Part shown: in pieces, positions 1 to 11,328 of the stretch | How the letters are laid out: each line of letters opens with the position of its first letter | Numbering within the stretch: the stretch's first letter is position 1 | Origin: Oreohelix idahoensis | Taxonomy: Eukaryota; Mollusca; Gastropoda; Stylommatophora; Oreohelicidae | Direction: 5' to 3' | Length of the DNA stretch: 64,000 bases | Assembly: GCA_024509875.1 (NCBI GenBank) | Contig: JAMPIV010009920.1 | Location: forward strand, 62,001 to 126,000 | Notes under the pieces: model-generated | Database searches by the model: none | What the model saw: only the letters and a program-made list of their open reading frames with translations | What the model was told of the DNA's origin: nothing | Translations under genes and position numbers: made by a program

Positions 1-424
1 GTCTTCAATCATCTGTTTACCACACTACGTCACCCATCGACCAGCACAAAAACATCATTCTTTTTTTATCTTCCACTCCTGATTGGTTAATACAATACTG
101 TTTCTACCATATATGTTCAACAAATGTGCACCTAAGTGTACTCTTCAAAATATATCATCATCTCCCAAAATACCAGTGCCATTTTTTTTTGCGCAACTTC
201 ATTGTTGCCAAAATCATATCGCAACATCTGCCGTTATGGTGAAGTGTATATTTGCAAATTAGAGTCTTGTACGATGAAGGTCAGTGATGATCAAATGTTA
301 TATTTCATTTACACAAAACTGGTACATTTGTACACGTCTGCATCCTTTTATCCTATATCCTCGGGTACAGCTTTGTTTTGGAAACTGGATTTTTTCATTT
401 TTCACCCAAATCGAATTAGATAAG
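1..424. other. AT-rich stretch without a recognisable gene
   Basis: No conserved motif, splice-framed exon or repeat with a partner elsewhere in the window was seen. The short open frames here look like chance frames in AT-rich DNA. Confidence 0.5.
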
Positions 425-630
425 TCAATCAGAATAGCACAAAGTCACCCAGAATGTGTTAAAAAGTAGCCCAAAGTCGCCCAAAATGTTTTTGAAAATA
501 GCCCAAAGTTGCCCAAAATGTGTTTGAAAATAGCCTAAAGTCACCTAAAATGTATTTAAAAATAGCCCAGTCACCCAAAATAGTCAGAAATCACCCAAAT
601 TGTAATAATAGTAAAGTAGCCTAAAGAAAC
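425..630. repeat. Imperfect ~36-bp tandem repeat
   Basis: The phrase 'tagcccaaagtcgcccaaaatg' recurs in variants about five times, with spacers such as 'tttgaaaa'. The copies drift, so this is an old minisatellite. Confidence 0.7.
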
Positions 631-689
631 TTTTCAATCTTCAGAATATTTTGGTTTTTGGGATAGACCTTTAGTTTGTGCAGTGTATC

Positions 690-1265
690 TGAAAAGTAAA
701 TGTTAACTTCTGCTTATACAACATGTGTAAATAGTTAATGCAGTGTAAGATTACACAGTGTGTGAGTGAAGTGTTTATATGATGTTAGATTAAACACTAT
801 ATATGAAGAGAGCAAGTAAAAGTTAACTTGAAAATATACGCAGTGTAATTGTAATGCAAGCTTACACAGTATGTGTGTGGAGAGTGAATTTAATGTTAAA
901 TTGAAAATAGACAAAGGGTTAAGTGTAGTGTTAGCTCATGCAATGTAAGTGTGGTGAGTAAATGTAGTTTAGCTTGCACAATTATATGCTCTGAAAGTAC
1001 GGAATGTTTACATTAAATGTGTGCCACAAAAAAAGGGTAAATGTAATGTTGCTTTACACAAAATATGTGTAGAGAAAGTGTAGTGTTAGCTTATGAGCAG
1101 TGTTAGCTTTAAACTGTATGTTTGTGAAGAGTAAATTGATGTTAGCATTCACAGTATTTGTGTACAGAGATAACTTTATTTTAACATAAACACCATTTGT
1201 GCACACAATATTAAATGTAATGTTAATTTACAGAATATGTGAAAACTGTTAACTTTGAGAATATG
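690..1265. repeat. Degenerate ~60-bp tandem repeat
   Basis: The pattern 'gtgtagtgttagctt...cacagt.tgtgtg..gagagtaaatgtaatgtta' recurs about eight to nine times with heavy drift. A related T-rich degenerate series ('tttgtattgttcttt', 'ttcatgttg') covers 1320-1500 and resumes at 2385-2640, so LINE fragments seem to have landed inside it. Confidence 0.55.
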
Positions 1266-1519
1266 AACATTCTTGCTTGTTCACTCGCTCATACACTGTT
1301 AATGATGTAGTGATAAATCTGTATTTCTGATATTCATTTTGGTCTGCTTTTTAGCCATGGTTTACATTGTTCTTTCAGTTTTATCAGTGTTCATGTTGTA
1401 ACCTCATCTTTAGCTGTAGTTTGTATTGTTCTTTCAACTTTACTCATTTTAATGAGGTTATATTGTCCAGTCAGGGTTTGTGTTTAGCTTTCATTGCATT
1501 AGAAATATATGAAGATCAT

Positions 1520-1890
1520 TCAAAGCTTGTATACACTGCTTAGACAGCGCAGACTGAGCTGGGTTGGTCATGTCTGCCGCTTGGAAGATTTTCGCATCAC
1601 CAAAGATATTTTCTATGGATAACTAGCAGATGGCAAAAGAACAGCTAGATGACCGCAGCTGTGGTTGAAAGATGTGTGCCAGAGAGACATGAAGGTACTG
1701 GACATAAATCCAGCAACCTGGGAGGATGAAACTGCTGATGCTCCCTATGGTTCCACCTTAGATGGGCGAAAAGAAGCTCTCACAACGAGCAGAAGTGTAA
1801 AGAACACACCAAAAGGAACAAATAACAAAGAAGCTGAGGGCTATCGCCTATGCCTGTAGTCAGTTATGACTGAAGGGAACTACGACTACT
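1520..1890 (+). mobile_element. 3' end of an RTE-like LINE (family B)
   Basis: In + frames the sequence reads like the C-terminal tail of an RTE-type reverse transcriptase: an 'LSWVGHVCRLEDFRITKD' segment, then 'GKRTAR' and 'KDVCQRDMKVLDI'. In known LINEs this basic tail ('RW.GHV.RM.D.RIPKD', 'KDVCKRD') follows the RT domain. The first ~60 bp match the minus-strand fragment at 10690-11312. There are several stop codons and no RT core, so it is a 5'-truncated dead copy. The tail 'cagttatgactgaaggg' is also seen near 46300. Confidence 0.7.
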
Positions 1891-2054
1891 AATATGGAGA
1901 TCATTTAAAAAAAATAAAGTCAAATTCAGAAATCAGGATCATCAACTCAGCTGTCATGTTATTTTGATTGCATAGCTCTGAAACATGGAGAACAAACAAA
2001 CAAACAAAAAAACAGTCAAGAAGTTACACTTTTATAAATGGGTGCTTTCTTAGA

Positions 2055-2385
2055 TAGAAGGAGTGACATTGTCTGACAAGATCACCAGTATGAACTGATG
2101 ACAAGAACCAGGCAGGTGCCAGTGGAGCAAGAGATGAGAAGGAGACCCTGGCGATGAGGAGGACACACATTGAGAAAACCTGTTGATAGCATTACAAGGC
2201 AGTCCTTGTTCTGGAATGCCCAATGGTAAGAGGGGTTGAGGGATACTGCAAAACACATGAAAATGGAGAGAACTGGAGACTGAAATAAAGAAGACATGGA
2301 CAAATCTTAAGTGGATGGTACAGGATGACCTGATACAAATTTGTTAAAAGCATGTGCTGATAGTGGATCTGAGGAGTAATGAAAG
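2055..2385 (+). mobile_element. 3' end of an RTE/BovB-like LINE (family A)
   Basis: A frame containing 'HTLRKPVDSITRQSLFWN' corresponds to the LINE C-terminal tail ('GHVLR......TR.AL.W.P.GKR.RGRPK.TWRR'). It is decayed by stops. Related ends occur at 4112-4335 (-), 6488 (-) and 46390-46700 (+). Confidence 0.6.
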
Positions 2386-2654
2386 ACTAGTTTGAATTGT
2401 TCTTTCTTCTTTACAAATGCTATTGTGGACATATTGTTTAACTCAAACTTGTGTGGTTTATTTTATCTCTGCTGACATTTGTGTCAGCATATTTTTTAAC
2501 CACAGTTTCTATTGTTTATCTCATTGATGTTCATGTTGGATGTTGTCTAGCCATGATTTCTGCTCATCTTCTTGATGGACATGAATATGTCATTAGTCAT
2601 AATTTACTGTATTATTTTGTATCAACATATTTGTCCCATAACAGAGTTTCCAGT

Positions 2655-2864
2655 TCGACCAGGGACTGGCGGCTCCTGAGCCGACCCAGCTGTAATGGGT
2701 ACCTCCGAAATCGGCGAGTATTTGCCTGAATGGCGAGGGACACCTGTCTCTGTACAAGAAAACTGGGATACTCACGTAAAATCAATGTCAGGTTAGACAA
2801 TAATAATAACCTGAGATTTCGCCTCGAGTATTAGCGGGCGTACGAAAAAAAAAAAAAAAAAAAA
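2655..2864 (+). mobile_element. 5'-truncated SINE (family 2) with poly-A tail
   Basis: About 210 bp, closely matching the 3' two-thirds of the full SINE at 31482-31829 (shared 'ggcggctcctgagccgaccc', 'cgcctcgagtattagcgggc'), ending in ~20 A. The tRNA-like head is missing. I could not find a target-site duplication. Confidence 0.8.
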
Positions 2865-3304
2865 CTGGAGAAGTGTGGGGTGTGTGTGTGAGGGAGTGTT
2901 TTAACAACACAAGGAAACCTTGACTGGACAGTGTGCTTTCATGTATAAGGTCATAGATCCACATAAGAGGACACAGATGTGGAGGAAATAGCAAGAATAG
3001 GACAGTCAAGGACAGCAGTGTCCTTCACCTGTAGTGATGCACCCAAAAAGGGGTCATGACCTTGATAGTGTTTTAGCTAGGCACATGTATTTTGTTTTAA
3101 TCACATACGCTTATATTTTGTTGGATGTGAGAGTTTTAATTGCATAAAACTTTTTAATGTTGGCAGAGATGTATTGGTAAATGGTTGCCCTCTTTTTGAT
3201 TGCAGAGCTACACAATATTTTCTGTTTTGTGCAGCAACAAAGTCCAGTGTAATGAAGTTCATTCCTATCTAGTTTTTCTACCAGTAAGTCTTCAGAATCA
3301 GTGC

Positions 3305-3512
3305 AGCATCCTAGTGTCATCACCACTTACATCTTTGGCATGATCACAACCATTGTTATCATCAAGATTGCCACAACCATTGTCACAATTACAGTCATCA
3401 CTATCATTATTGTAATTATCATCATCATTATTATCATTATTAACCACCATTATAATTAACACCATCATCATGATTATTATAATTATCACAGCCACCGTGA
3501 TTATTATTGCCA
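3305..3512. repeat. ATC/ATT-rich degenerate microsatellite (part 1)
   Basis: Trinucleotide-like 'atcatcattattatc' sequence. It resumes at 3930-4110 on the other side of the Helitron fragment, which suggests that fragment sits inside one original array. Confidence 0.75.
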
Positions 3513-3860
3513 CTAGCAATAACCCGTTAATAATGACGGAAGTAAATAAAAAAACTAATATATTTTAAAAATATTTTTTAATTCAATATAAAAGTTATTT
3601 GATGACAACATTTTTTGTGAAAGTGTGTGGATTTGTTTCAAAGAATGTTCCCTGATAAAAAGTGTTTTTAACAAAAACTTTCAAGTTTTCATGATTTGTT
3701 CCTCGGGTGAGGGCGACATAGAGCTGGCCATGCCCGAAAACAAGTTCAGGAAGGAAAACTCCTACGTGATCAAAAGATTGTCCTTCACCAACTTTTCTTT
3801 GTTGAGTGTTACTATTTTCTGGAGAGTACATATAAGGGAAACAATATAATTAATGTCTAA
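3513..3860 (-). mobile_element. Helitron fragment: end of Rep/helicase gene plus probable 3' terminus
   Basis: On the minus strand an open frame (about 3831 to 3595) contains 'GQSFDHVGVFLPE' and 'VFGHGQLYVALTRG'. These are the C-terminal helicase motifs (V/VI region) of Pif1-like Helitron helicases, whose usual text is 'GQTFD.VG.YLP.PVF.HGQLYVALSR'. About 80 bp downstream the strand reads 'ccgtcattattaacgggttat' then 'tgCTAG|T': a short stem-loop followed by CTAG, as expected for a Helitron 3' end (CTRR with T after it). The catalytic Rep part and most of the helicase are absent, so this is a 5'-truncated remnant. Confidence 0.7.
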
Positions 3861-3929
3861 CTTTCAACCACAGTTGCATCCCTTAGTTGTGACCGACGTA
3901 CAAATGGCGAGAATTATGGAGTTTGATTA

Positions 3930-4110
3930 TAACTATCACCATCATCATGATTATTATCACCATTGTAATTATTACCAACATGATTATTATCATCGTTATT
4001 GTCAGTATTACCCACCACTATAATTGTTAGAATAATCATCTTTTATTATCACCATTATAATTATTACCAACGTGATTATTATCATCATTAATGTCAATAT
4101 TCAATCAATC
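3930..4110. repeat. ATC/ATT-rich degenerate microsatellite (part 2)
   Basis: Same composition as 3305-3512 ('catgattattatcaccattgtaattatta'). Confidence 0.75.
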
Positions 4111-4111
4111 A

Positions 4112-4335
4112 ATACCCTTTAGCTCCCCAAGGAGCACATGCCTTCAGCAAACACATGCCAAGTCTACCTGTCCCTTGCCATCCGCTCAAGTTCTTTCCAT
4201 GTTTTCCTCATCATTTTCACCTCTGTATCCAGTTCTCTTCTCCATGTGCTTTTTGGTCTGCCTCTGCCTCCCTTTCCCTATGGATTCCAGAACATGGACT
4301 GCCTTGTAATGCATACATGCCACACCTCGGAGATG
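4112..4335 (-). mobile_element. 3' end of an RTE/BovB-like LINE (family A)
   Basis: On the minus strand the sequence follows the LINE C-terminal 'GKRRRGRPK.TWR.E' tail ('ggcagaggcagaccaaaaagcac'), with the shared end 'gctccttggggagct'. It is heavily decayed. Related pieces occur at 30125-30180 and 37262-37445. Confidence 0.55.
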
Positions 4336-4757
4336 AAAAACCTGTACAAAAAAATTCAAAAACCCGCAAAACCTGTACAAAAAAAAAGACTGAAAAAACG
4401 TATGACGAGTTAATTCGTGTACTGTATTATAATTGAGGCATGGTGACTTTGCCTTTTAAAGCAAGTCTTCACTTATTTTAAAACTCAAACAATAAATGTC
4501 TGAGTTTATTTTACACTGTAAAAATGATGTGTCATCATTTAGTCTATTTCTGCGCTAACAGACCAGGAAATCCTTTTCTGAGACAGTAATAAGGGGTGTG
4601 GGTTAGAATTCCTAAACCTAACCTTGAATCCAAACCTTAATCTTAACCCTAACAACGTTCAAGGATGACATTGAAGAATATGTTCTACTGTTCTCACAAC
4701 TAATTTTACTACTTTGTTATTAGTTTTATTGCAGAGAAAAATTGAATTAAACTATAT
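4336..4757. other. Noncoding interval
   Basis: AT-rich DNA with no recognisable gene. A short stretch at about 4612-4655 is a degenerate 'CCTAA/CCTTAA' repeat. Confidence 0.4.
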
Positions 4758-5601
4758 CCTTTAGCACGCTGCATTCTTTGATGGAAATTTGCGCCTGCAG
4801 CTGCATTCTTTTTCACAACGCCCCGTTTTTATAGTGGGTGACTTGTAAGGTCTATAGTTTCTGTGTTTCTTGGTCAATTGCTATCATTTTTGGAATTTAT
4901 ATAAAGAAATGAATCTGATGATATAAAATTTGTTTGTGTACATGTTAGATGTGATAGGAATAGAGGAATGGAAAGATGAAAAAAAAATGATTAAAAAATT
5001 AAAAAAAAAAAATTAAAAAATTTTTTTTTAATTTAAAAAAAACCCAACAAACGAAGAGTCCTTATCCCTTGCATCTCAGTGAAAGTCATTTGACCAATAC
5101 AAATCAAATGACGACCTTTTCGTTATACCCATCATCAGTAGCAAAGCAACAAACGCCCTCGTCAGCAGTGACATTCGGCCGTAACCCTAAACCTTTCCCA
5201 TAAACCTAATCCTAACCCCTAAAATTAGACATACTAGCAATGACATTCTACTATCGTTTCCATCTCTGCCATCACCCATATTCTGAGAGCCGATATCAGC
5301 ACTAATAAAGACAAAAATCTCCTCGTCAGAATCCATTAAAATTTGAGCGAAAATGGCCGTGTGTTCGATGCCGATTGATTTCGATTTAAAAAATTCACAG
5401 AAAATAAACGCGAATACACCCATCACTAAATAAAGATCGGAAATGGAAGCTAACTCTCTCGCAAATAACATTAAAACTTAACATCCGGGGCTGATATCAC
5501 ATGTACACAATTCCTAATGCTAGAAACCGACGATATCCGAAAGGCGACTTTAGTCACCTGCAGGTGAATAGGGACCTGCGGGTGACAAAAGTCGCTAAAG
5601 G
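4758..5601 (-). mobile_element. MITE copy 1 with CCTTTAGC terminal inverted repeats
   Basis: Starts CCTTTAGCACGC and ends GTCGCTAAAGG, flanked on both sides by ATAT (4754-4757 and 5602-5605). The body matches 17734-18573 in reverse orientation through most of its length, including an AT-rich core and the segment with telomere-like 'CCTAATCCTAACCCCTAAA'. There is no transposase ORF. The 4-bp flanking duplication and termini do not let me assign a superfamily with confidence. Confidence 0.8.
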
Positions 5602-6487
5602 ATATTATCCTGTTATATGAAATGGAACAGGGAAGTTTCTGGGTGGTTTAGAATTAGTTCAATAAATATTTGATGTCATTTAAAAAATAATAAAATCACG
5701 TCATCATATACATTTAAAAAAAAATAAAAAGCTCATAATTTGCTATAAAAATATAAACTGCCGCTAGCATAATTTATTCTCTACCGAACTTCAGAAATGA
5801 AAATAGCCATTTCAGCCTAATTGGCAGTTTTAAATACCCCCCATATGAATAGTTTCAACCATCAATATGACAACCAGTGATAGTAGTTACTTATTTAATA
5901 AAATAACTCACTGTATAATCAAAATAATGGTATATCCTCCAAAGGAAAATCAGAATGACTTTAAAGAAAGGAAATTAAAACTTAGAAGTAACTCCAAAAA
6001 AACTTTTCCAGGGGCTCTGATCCAGTTTCATATTTATTTTTAAAATGTACATTTCTTAAGCAGATTCTACAAGTTTTAGTGAAATCAACAAATATATAGT
6101 GTTATCCCATTTTTTATTATTATTTTGCTTATAAGCAGCCGTAAATAAATTATGCTCAATGCGATGTAATCGTTAAAATAATCAGTAATGTGCTGGCTGC
6201 CATCAGCATTAGCGAAAAATGATACATGAACGACACACCACGCGAACCCTCGCAAATCCCGCATCAGTTGAAAAATATGCAGCTTGATTTTATTGGTTGA
6301 TTTTTTTATTCACGTGGCCTAACATCTCGCCGAATCTCACGACGCAAATATCAGCTATGGTGTAGCGTAAGACGAGTGATTTATATATATTTAATAATTA
6401 GGTAAAAAAAACCTGTACAGAAATTATGTACGGGGCATACACATCTGAAAACGCAAAAACCTTGTCAAGTTATGGGTAAACCATAGC
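5602..6487. other. Noncoding AT-rich interval
   Basis: No gene recognised. A short inverted pair 'gcataatttatt' (near 5768) and 'aataaattatgc' (near 6143) is visible but too short to call an element. Confidence 0.4.
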
Positions 6488-9450
6488 GTGTGGCATGTCT
6501 AGTAATGCTATCAACAGGTTTCCTCAGTGTGTGTCCTATCCATCGCCAGCATCTTCTTCTCAGTTCTTGTTCCACTGGCACTTGTCTGGTTCTTGTCATC
6601 AATTCCACATTTGTGACTTTGTCCTACCATTTCAGTCCTTCTATTCTACGAAAGCACCCGTTTATAAAAGTCTGTAGCTTTTTGGTTGTTGTTTTTGTTG
6701 CTCTCCATATCTCAGAGCCATACAATAGGACTGACTTGACATTTGAGTTGAAGATTCTTATTTTCATGTTGGACTTCATTTCTCTTGTTCTCCATATGTT
6801 TCCCAATGCAATGAAAGCTCCTCTTGCTTTTTGTATTCTTATTTTGATATCATTGTACTTCCCTCCAACGTTGTCTATATTGCTGCCAAGATATGTGTAC
6901 GATTCTACATCTTCTTGTGGTGTTTCTTCAAGTTTAACCTTGTTATCATTTCTTGCATTTATTCTCATAATCTTTGTCTTTTTCCTGTGTATTTTCAGGC
7001 CCACTTGTTGTGACCTCATCGAGAATTTTCATTGTGTCTTGCATCTGATTATGGTTATGGGAGAGAAGAGCCAAGTCATCTGCAAAATCCAGATCATCAG
7101 GCTGTTTAGTCAGATTCCACTGGATTCCATTTCTGATGTGTGATGTCAGTGTTTTCAAAACTCAATCTGTTGCTAGTAAGAAAAGAAATGGAAACAAGAG
7201 GCATCCTTGTCTCACTCCCGTTCTAATTCTAAACGGTTCTGTAAGTTGTCCTTCATGAAGAACTCTGCATGTCATGTCTTCATAGATCTTCTTTATAAGT
7301 TAATGATCTTCATGGGAACTCCATAATGCCTCATCAGTTTCCAAAGTGATTCTCTGTCTACGCTGTCAAATGCCTTTTCATAGTCCACAAATCCGATGTG
7401 CAGCGGTGAATTTCAATCCAGACTTTGTTCAACTATTATTCTCAATGTGGCTATCTGGTCTGTACAAGATCTGTTTTGACGAAAACCTGCTTGTTCATCT
7501 CTCAGTTGCTTGTCTGTGGACTCTTTTAATCTCTCAAGGATGATTCTGTTTAATACTTTTCCTGGCACTGTGATAGTAACATTATTCCTCTATAATTTGT
7601 GCACTCTTGTAAATTTCCTTTCTTAAGCACCTTGACCAGATAACATTCCTTCAATTCTGCTGATATTTCCTCTCTCTCCCAGTCTTTGCCAAGTAGTTTG
7701 TATAATATCTCTCTAGAGGTATCAATATCTGTTTTGATGGCCTCTGCAGGAATGCCTTCTGGACCAGCTGCTTTTCTATCTTTCAGAAACTTTATGGCTT
7801 TCTTTATTTCTTCTCTACTTGGTCGTTCACAGCTGATTTGTAGCTCCTCCTGCTGACTGGGGGTTTAGTTGGAGCTGGTCTATTGAGAAGTTCCTCAAAA
7901 TGTTCTGTCCATCTCTTCATTTGTTCTTGTATATTACTAAGCAATTTCCATTCTTATCTTTTATGAGGCCATTTGCTTGCTTATACCCTGTTAGCTTTTT
8001 TGTGTTGTTGTACAGGTCCCTCACATTTCCTTTGGCTGCAGCTTCTTCTGCTTCCCTTGCCAACTCTTCAATATACTTCCTCTTGTCTCTTTTGATGTTT
8101 CTTTTTACTTTGTTTGCTTCTATGTACACTTCATGAGCCTTGGCTTTGGGGCTTCTGGTTTTGCTTCTGTTTAAATTTGCTTTCTTGTTTTTCCTGTCTT
8201 CTATTTTATTAATAGTTTCTGTTGTTATGCATGCTTTGTGCTGATGTTCTCTTTTTCTCGGTACTTCTTCACGTCTCATTCCATATATTTTTTACTTGTT
8301 GCCAGTGGGTCTTCTGTATCTGCTTCATCTTCCAGCTGTTGGAGTACTTGGTATTTGTTGGATACTGTGATTGAAAATTTTGCTCTGATTTCCCACATTA
8401 TACTGTTGTCTATAGCTAAATACTGTTGTAAATTTCTTGAGTTTTAATTTTGTTTTAGCCAACAGAATATGGTGGTCTGATACCACATCTGCTCCTCTAC
8501 ATACTTTTACATCATGCAATGATGACCTAAACTTCTTATTTATGCATATGTGATGAATCTGATTCTCAGTTCTGTGGTCTGGTGATATCCATTTTGCTTT
8601 ATATAGTCTTTTATGTGGAAATATGCTTCCTCCTATTAGTTGATTTGAAGCACAGAAGTCAGCTAGTAGTTCCCCATTCTCGTTCATCATACCTAATCCA
8701 TGCTTTCCCCATGATTTCTTCAAAGCCGGTGTTGTCTGTTCCTATTTTCACATTTAGGTCCCCCATCAAAATTGTGATGTCCTTTCTTTTCTTTTTGTCC
8801 AAGACATTTTGTAGTCTGGTGTAAAATTCTTCTTTATCGTTTGTTGGTGCATAAGACTGGATGATGTTTATATTTACTTTCTTTTTGGCTGATTTAAACC
8901 TTGCTGTTATAATTCGGAGTCCCATTGCTTCCCATTCTATAAGTGCCTTCTGTGCTTCCCTAGACAGCATTAGAGCCACCTTTTCACTGTGGGCTTTTTC
9001 CTCCTCATGTCCTGAGGGCAATACCATTTCTCATGTAATCAATCTCCTCCTCTCTATGCCCTACCACCGTGTCTCGCAGAGACCCAAGATAACAATCCTG
9101 TAATTTACATTTCTGCTGCTACCTGTGCAGTTTTCCCTTGTTCAGATCCTGGAGATTTTCCTAGACGAAAAAAGGTTAGTCAGCAACCCAGACTCCTTTC
9201 AGCTTTCTCTGGGTTGCTTCATGCGCCTCTTTTTCAGAGGGCCTTCTGTCTTGGACAGCTGGGTTAATTTATATTCTGCATTTGACTTGTCCATGTTTGT
9301 TGAAGTTTTTTAGTAAAATGTTTTTACGGGATAGGGTAACCAGCCCCATGCCCAACCCTCCTTAGTCCTTTTTATACAACATGCATGGTAGGGAACAGTG
9401 TTACTATTCTTTGCTTCCCTTTTGGGCCCCGGTAACACATGGGTGATTGT
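6488..9450 (-). mobile_element. Nearly full-length, broken RTE/BovB-like LINE (family A)
   Basis: Read on the minus strand from about 9450. It has an untranslated leader (shared with 30590-30765 and 37455-37868). An APE-type endonuclease follows, in two overlapping frames at about 9027-8325, with 'NIIQSYAPTND', 'ILMGDLNVKIG', 'FPHKRLYKAKWISPDH' and 'SDHHILLAKTKLKLKK'. A basic linker lies at about 8279-7917. The RT is frameshifted but keeps the catalytic box as 'LDFADDLALLSH' (about 7158-6946), and a thumb/C-terminal region has 'KIRIFNSNVKSVLLYGSEIWR' (7019-6624). APE + RT with FADD and no RNase H fits the RTE clade, whose endonuclease is often mis-annotated as 'craniofacial development protein 2-like'. 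Multiple stops and frameshifts make it inactive. Confidence 0.85.
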
Positions 9451-9454
9451 CAAT

Positions 9455-9800
9455 TTTACCACTATAATTGTTAGAATAATCATGATTATTACCATTATAA
9501 TTATTACCACAATCATGATTATTACCACCATTATAATTACTACCATCATGATTATTACCACCATTATAATCACTACCATCACCATGATTATTACCATCAT
9601 CATGATTATTACCCCCATTATAATTGTTACCATCATTATGATTATTACCACCATTATGATTATTACCACCATTATGATTATCATCCCCATTATAATTGTG
9701 ACCATTATCCTGATTATTAGTCCCATTATGATTATTACTACCATTACAATAATAATGATTATTAATTACCATTATCATCACTATTACTACATTATTGTGA
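9455..9800. repeat. ~18-bp ATT/ACC minisatellite
   Basis: The unit 'attattaccaccattat(g/a)' is repeated for about 340 bp. It produces long spurious open frames on both strands (Ile/Met/Val-rich or Asn/Gly/His-rich). It ends only about 25 bp before the CASD1-like exon. Confidence 0.9.
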
Positions 9801-9824
9801 TTACTTAGTATTGTGTGTTTCCAG

Positions 9825-9917
9825 ATTGTTTCCTTCATCATGCTGCGAAATGTCCCAGGATGTTTGCGGAGACGATACAGCGCTTTCTTTGCCTGGTTTG
9901 GCAAAATTTCCCTAGAG
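9825..9917 (+). CDS. CASD1: CASD1-like penultimate exon (sialate O-acetyltransferase, Cas1 domain)
   Basis: A 93-nt exon lies between an acceptor ('ttgtgtgtttccag') and a donor ('gtaagt' at 9918). It encodes 31 residues, including 'MLRNVPGCLRRRYSAFF' and 'AWFGKISLE'. The 'FFAWFGKISLEL' motif is characteristic of the C-terminal part of CASD1, the Golgi multi-pass enzyme that transfers acetyl groups onto (CMP-)sialic acid for 9-O-acetylation. The last codon (GAG) is complete, so it splices in phase 0 to the terminal exon at 12137, giving 'GKISLELFISQYHIW' across the junction. The identification rests on family memory and in-phase splicing. Preceding exons were not found in the window and probably lie upstream of base 1. 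Confidence 0.85.
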
Positions 9918-9979
9918 GTAAGTCATCTTTGCCTAGTCTAGTAATATTTCTCTAGAGGCAAAAGTTGCATCTTGTCTGG

Positions 9980-10120
9980 TTTGTAGATTGGTTTTTTTTT
10001 TTTTTTTCAGTATGTCATGTTTGTAGATTTGTTTTTTTCAGTATGTCATGTTTGTAGATTTGTTTTTTTCAGTATGTCATGTTTGTAGATTGTTTTGTTT
10101 TTTTCAGTATGTCATGCTTG
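9980..10120 (+). repeat. Four tandem copies of an acceptor-like unit
   Basis: The sequence 'tttttttcagtatgtcatg(t/c)ttg' recurs four times at roughly 33-36-bp spacing, each with a polypyrimidine tract followed by CAG. It lies in the CASD1-like intron just after the 9917 donor. Confidence 0.85.
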
Positions 10121-10689
10121 ATAAATATTGTGCCCAGGCAGCTAAAGAATTCCATCTTTTTGAAAATCATATGCTGTTTTCAATGCATTCACAACTGAAA
10201 ATGGCAGAAGCAAAAACCGTGACTAATTTTACAACTCGAGAACCACTGGACCAACTTAGATATCACTTTTCATATTTGAGACTGGCCAAAAATGTGTGGA
10301 CCTATTACAAATGTTACCTGCATAGGATAAAAATTAAGGGCTTAAGATTACTAATACTAAAGTCCTAAAGATTCATTTTGGAGACCCTATTTTTGAATGT
10401 TCATCCACTAGTCACTCATATTTTCTCATTTTAAATACCATTTTACACAAGCTATTTAAGAATTCATGAGTTCATTCAACATGGAGACTATGTCATCTAC
10501 TTATCACTGTCTGTGTTAACATTATAATGATTGAACAAATAATGCTAACATCTGTTACATATTAAGTGTTGCCATGGCTAGAACATGATTAGTCAGCAAA
10601 GTGAACGTGCCTCTGTAATGTTACGTGCCTGTATAATGTTACGCAGGCATACATATTTCTCCATGTTATATTTCAGTTTCTATCACTTT
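10121..10689. other. Intronic sequence without recognised feature
   Basis: A ~100-codon open frame overlaps the acceptor-like repeats (10048-10368), but its residues match no family I know and its start is low-complexity. I treat it as intron. Confidence 0.4.
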
Positions 10690-11312
10690 CTTCTCTTAAC
10701 AAAACAGTACGTTCTGCTTTTCCCAGCGTAGTCTGCGCTGTCTAAGCTGTTTACATGCTTTGGAGGCCAGCATGCTCTTTGTCCTTCCACGAAATACTGA
10801 GGATGTGTCGTAGACACTGTAGATGAAAGGTATTGAGCCTTCTTTCTTGCTTAGCATAGGTTGTCCATGTCTCGCTGCCATATAAAAGTATGCTGGTGAC
10901 GCAAGCGTTATATACTGCAGCTTTGGTCTTGGTTGTGAGTTTGGACTTTCCCCAAACGCGTTGTGAGGTGGGCAAAAGTGGCTGCAGCTTTGCCAATGCG
11001 GCTGTCCATTTCTGTGTCCAGAGAGAGTTTGTCTTGATGGTAGATGTCAGGTATGTGAAGTGATGCACCAATGCCAATTCATAGTTATCGATAGTAATAA
11101 ATTGTGTAATATCCACATCCTGACTTAGCACATTTGTTTTCTTTAGACTTATTGTGAGGCCAAAGTCCTTGCATGCTTGGGTTATTTGAATTCATCAAGC
11201 TCTGAAGCTCCTGTTGATTTGAGTGACGATAACAGTGTCATCAGTGAATAACAAGTCTCCCAAAGTGACCCTTGTGATTTGTGTTTTTGCCTTCAGATAC
11301 ATTGATAGTATT
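10690..11312 (-). mobile_element. RTE-like LINE fragment (family B), RT and C-terminal part
   Basis: On the minus strand: 'LGDLLFTDDTVIV' (RT catalytic box, FADD changed to FTDD), 'CKDFGLTISLKKTNVLSQD', 'HHFTYLTSTI', 'SILLYGSETWTTYAKQERRLNTFH' and 'QLRQRRLRW'. This is the standard C-terminal half of a widespread RTE-type LINE. It has frameshifts and a stop and lies antisense inside the CASD1-like intron. Confidence 0.8.
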
Positions 11313-11328
11313 ATTCTTGTCATTGCTT

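Noticed and set aside
4612..4655. Degenerate CCTAA-type repeat as an interstitial telomere
   Set aside because: Too short and irregular; only the MITE-internal copies are duplicated elsewhere.
7900..8136. Hydrophobic + strand frames across the LINE at 6488-9450
   Set aside because: They are antisense shadows of the LINE linker and RT.
9310..9904. Long open frames on both strands (Ile/Met/Val-rich and Asn/Gly/His-rich)
   Set aside because: They are produced by the ATT/ACC minisatellite and have no domain or splice support.
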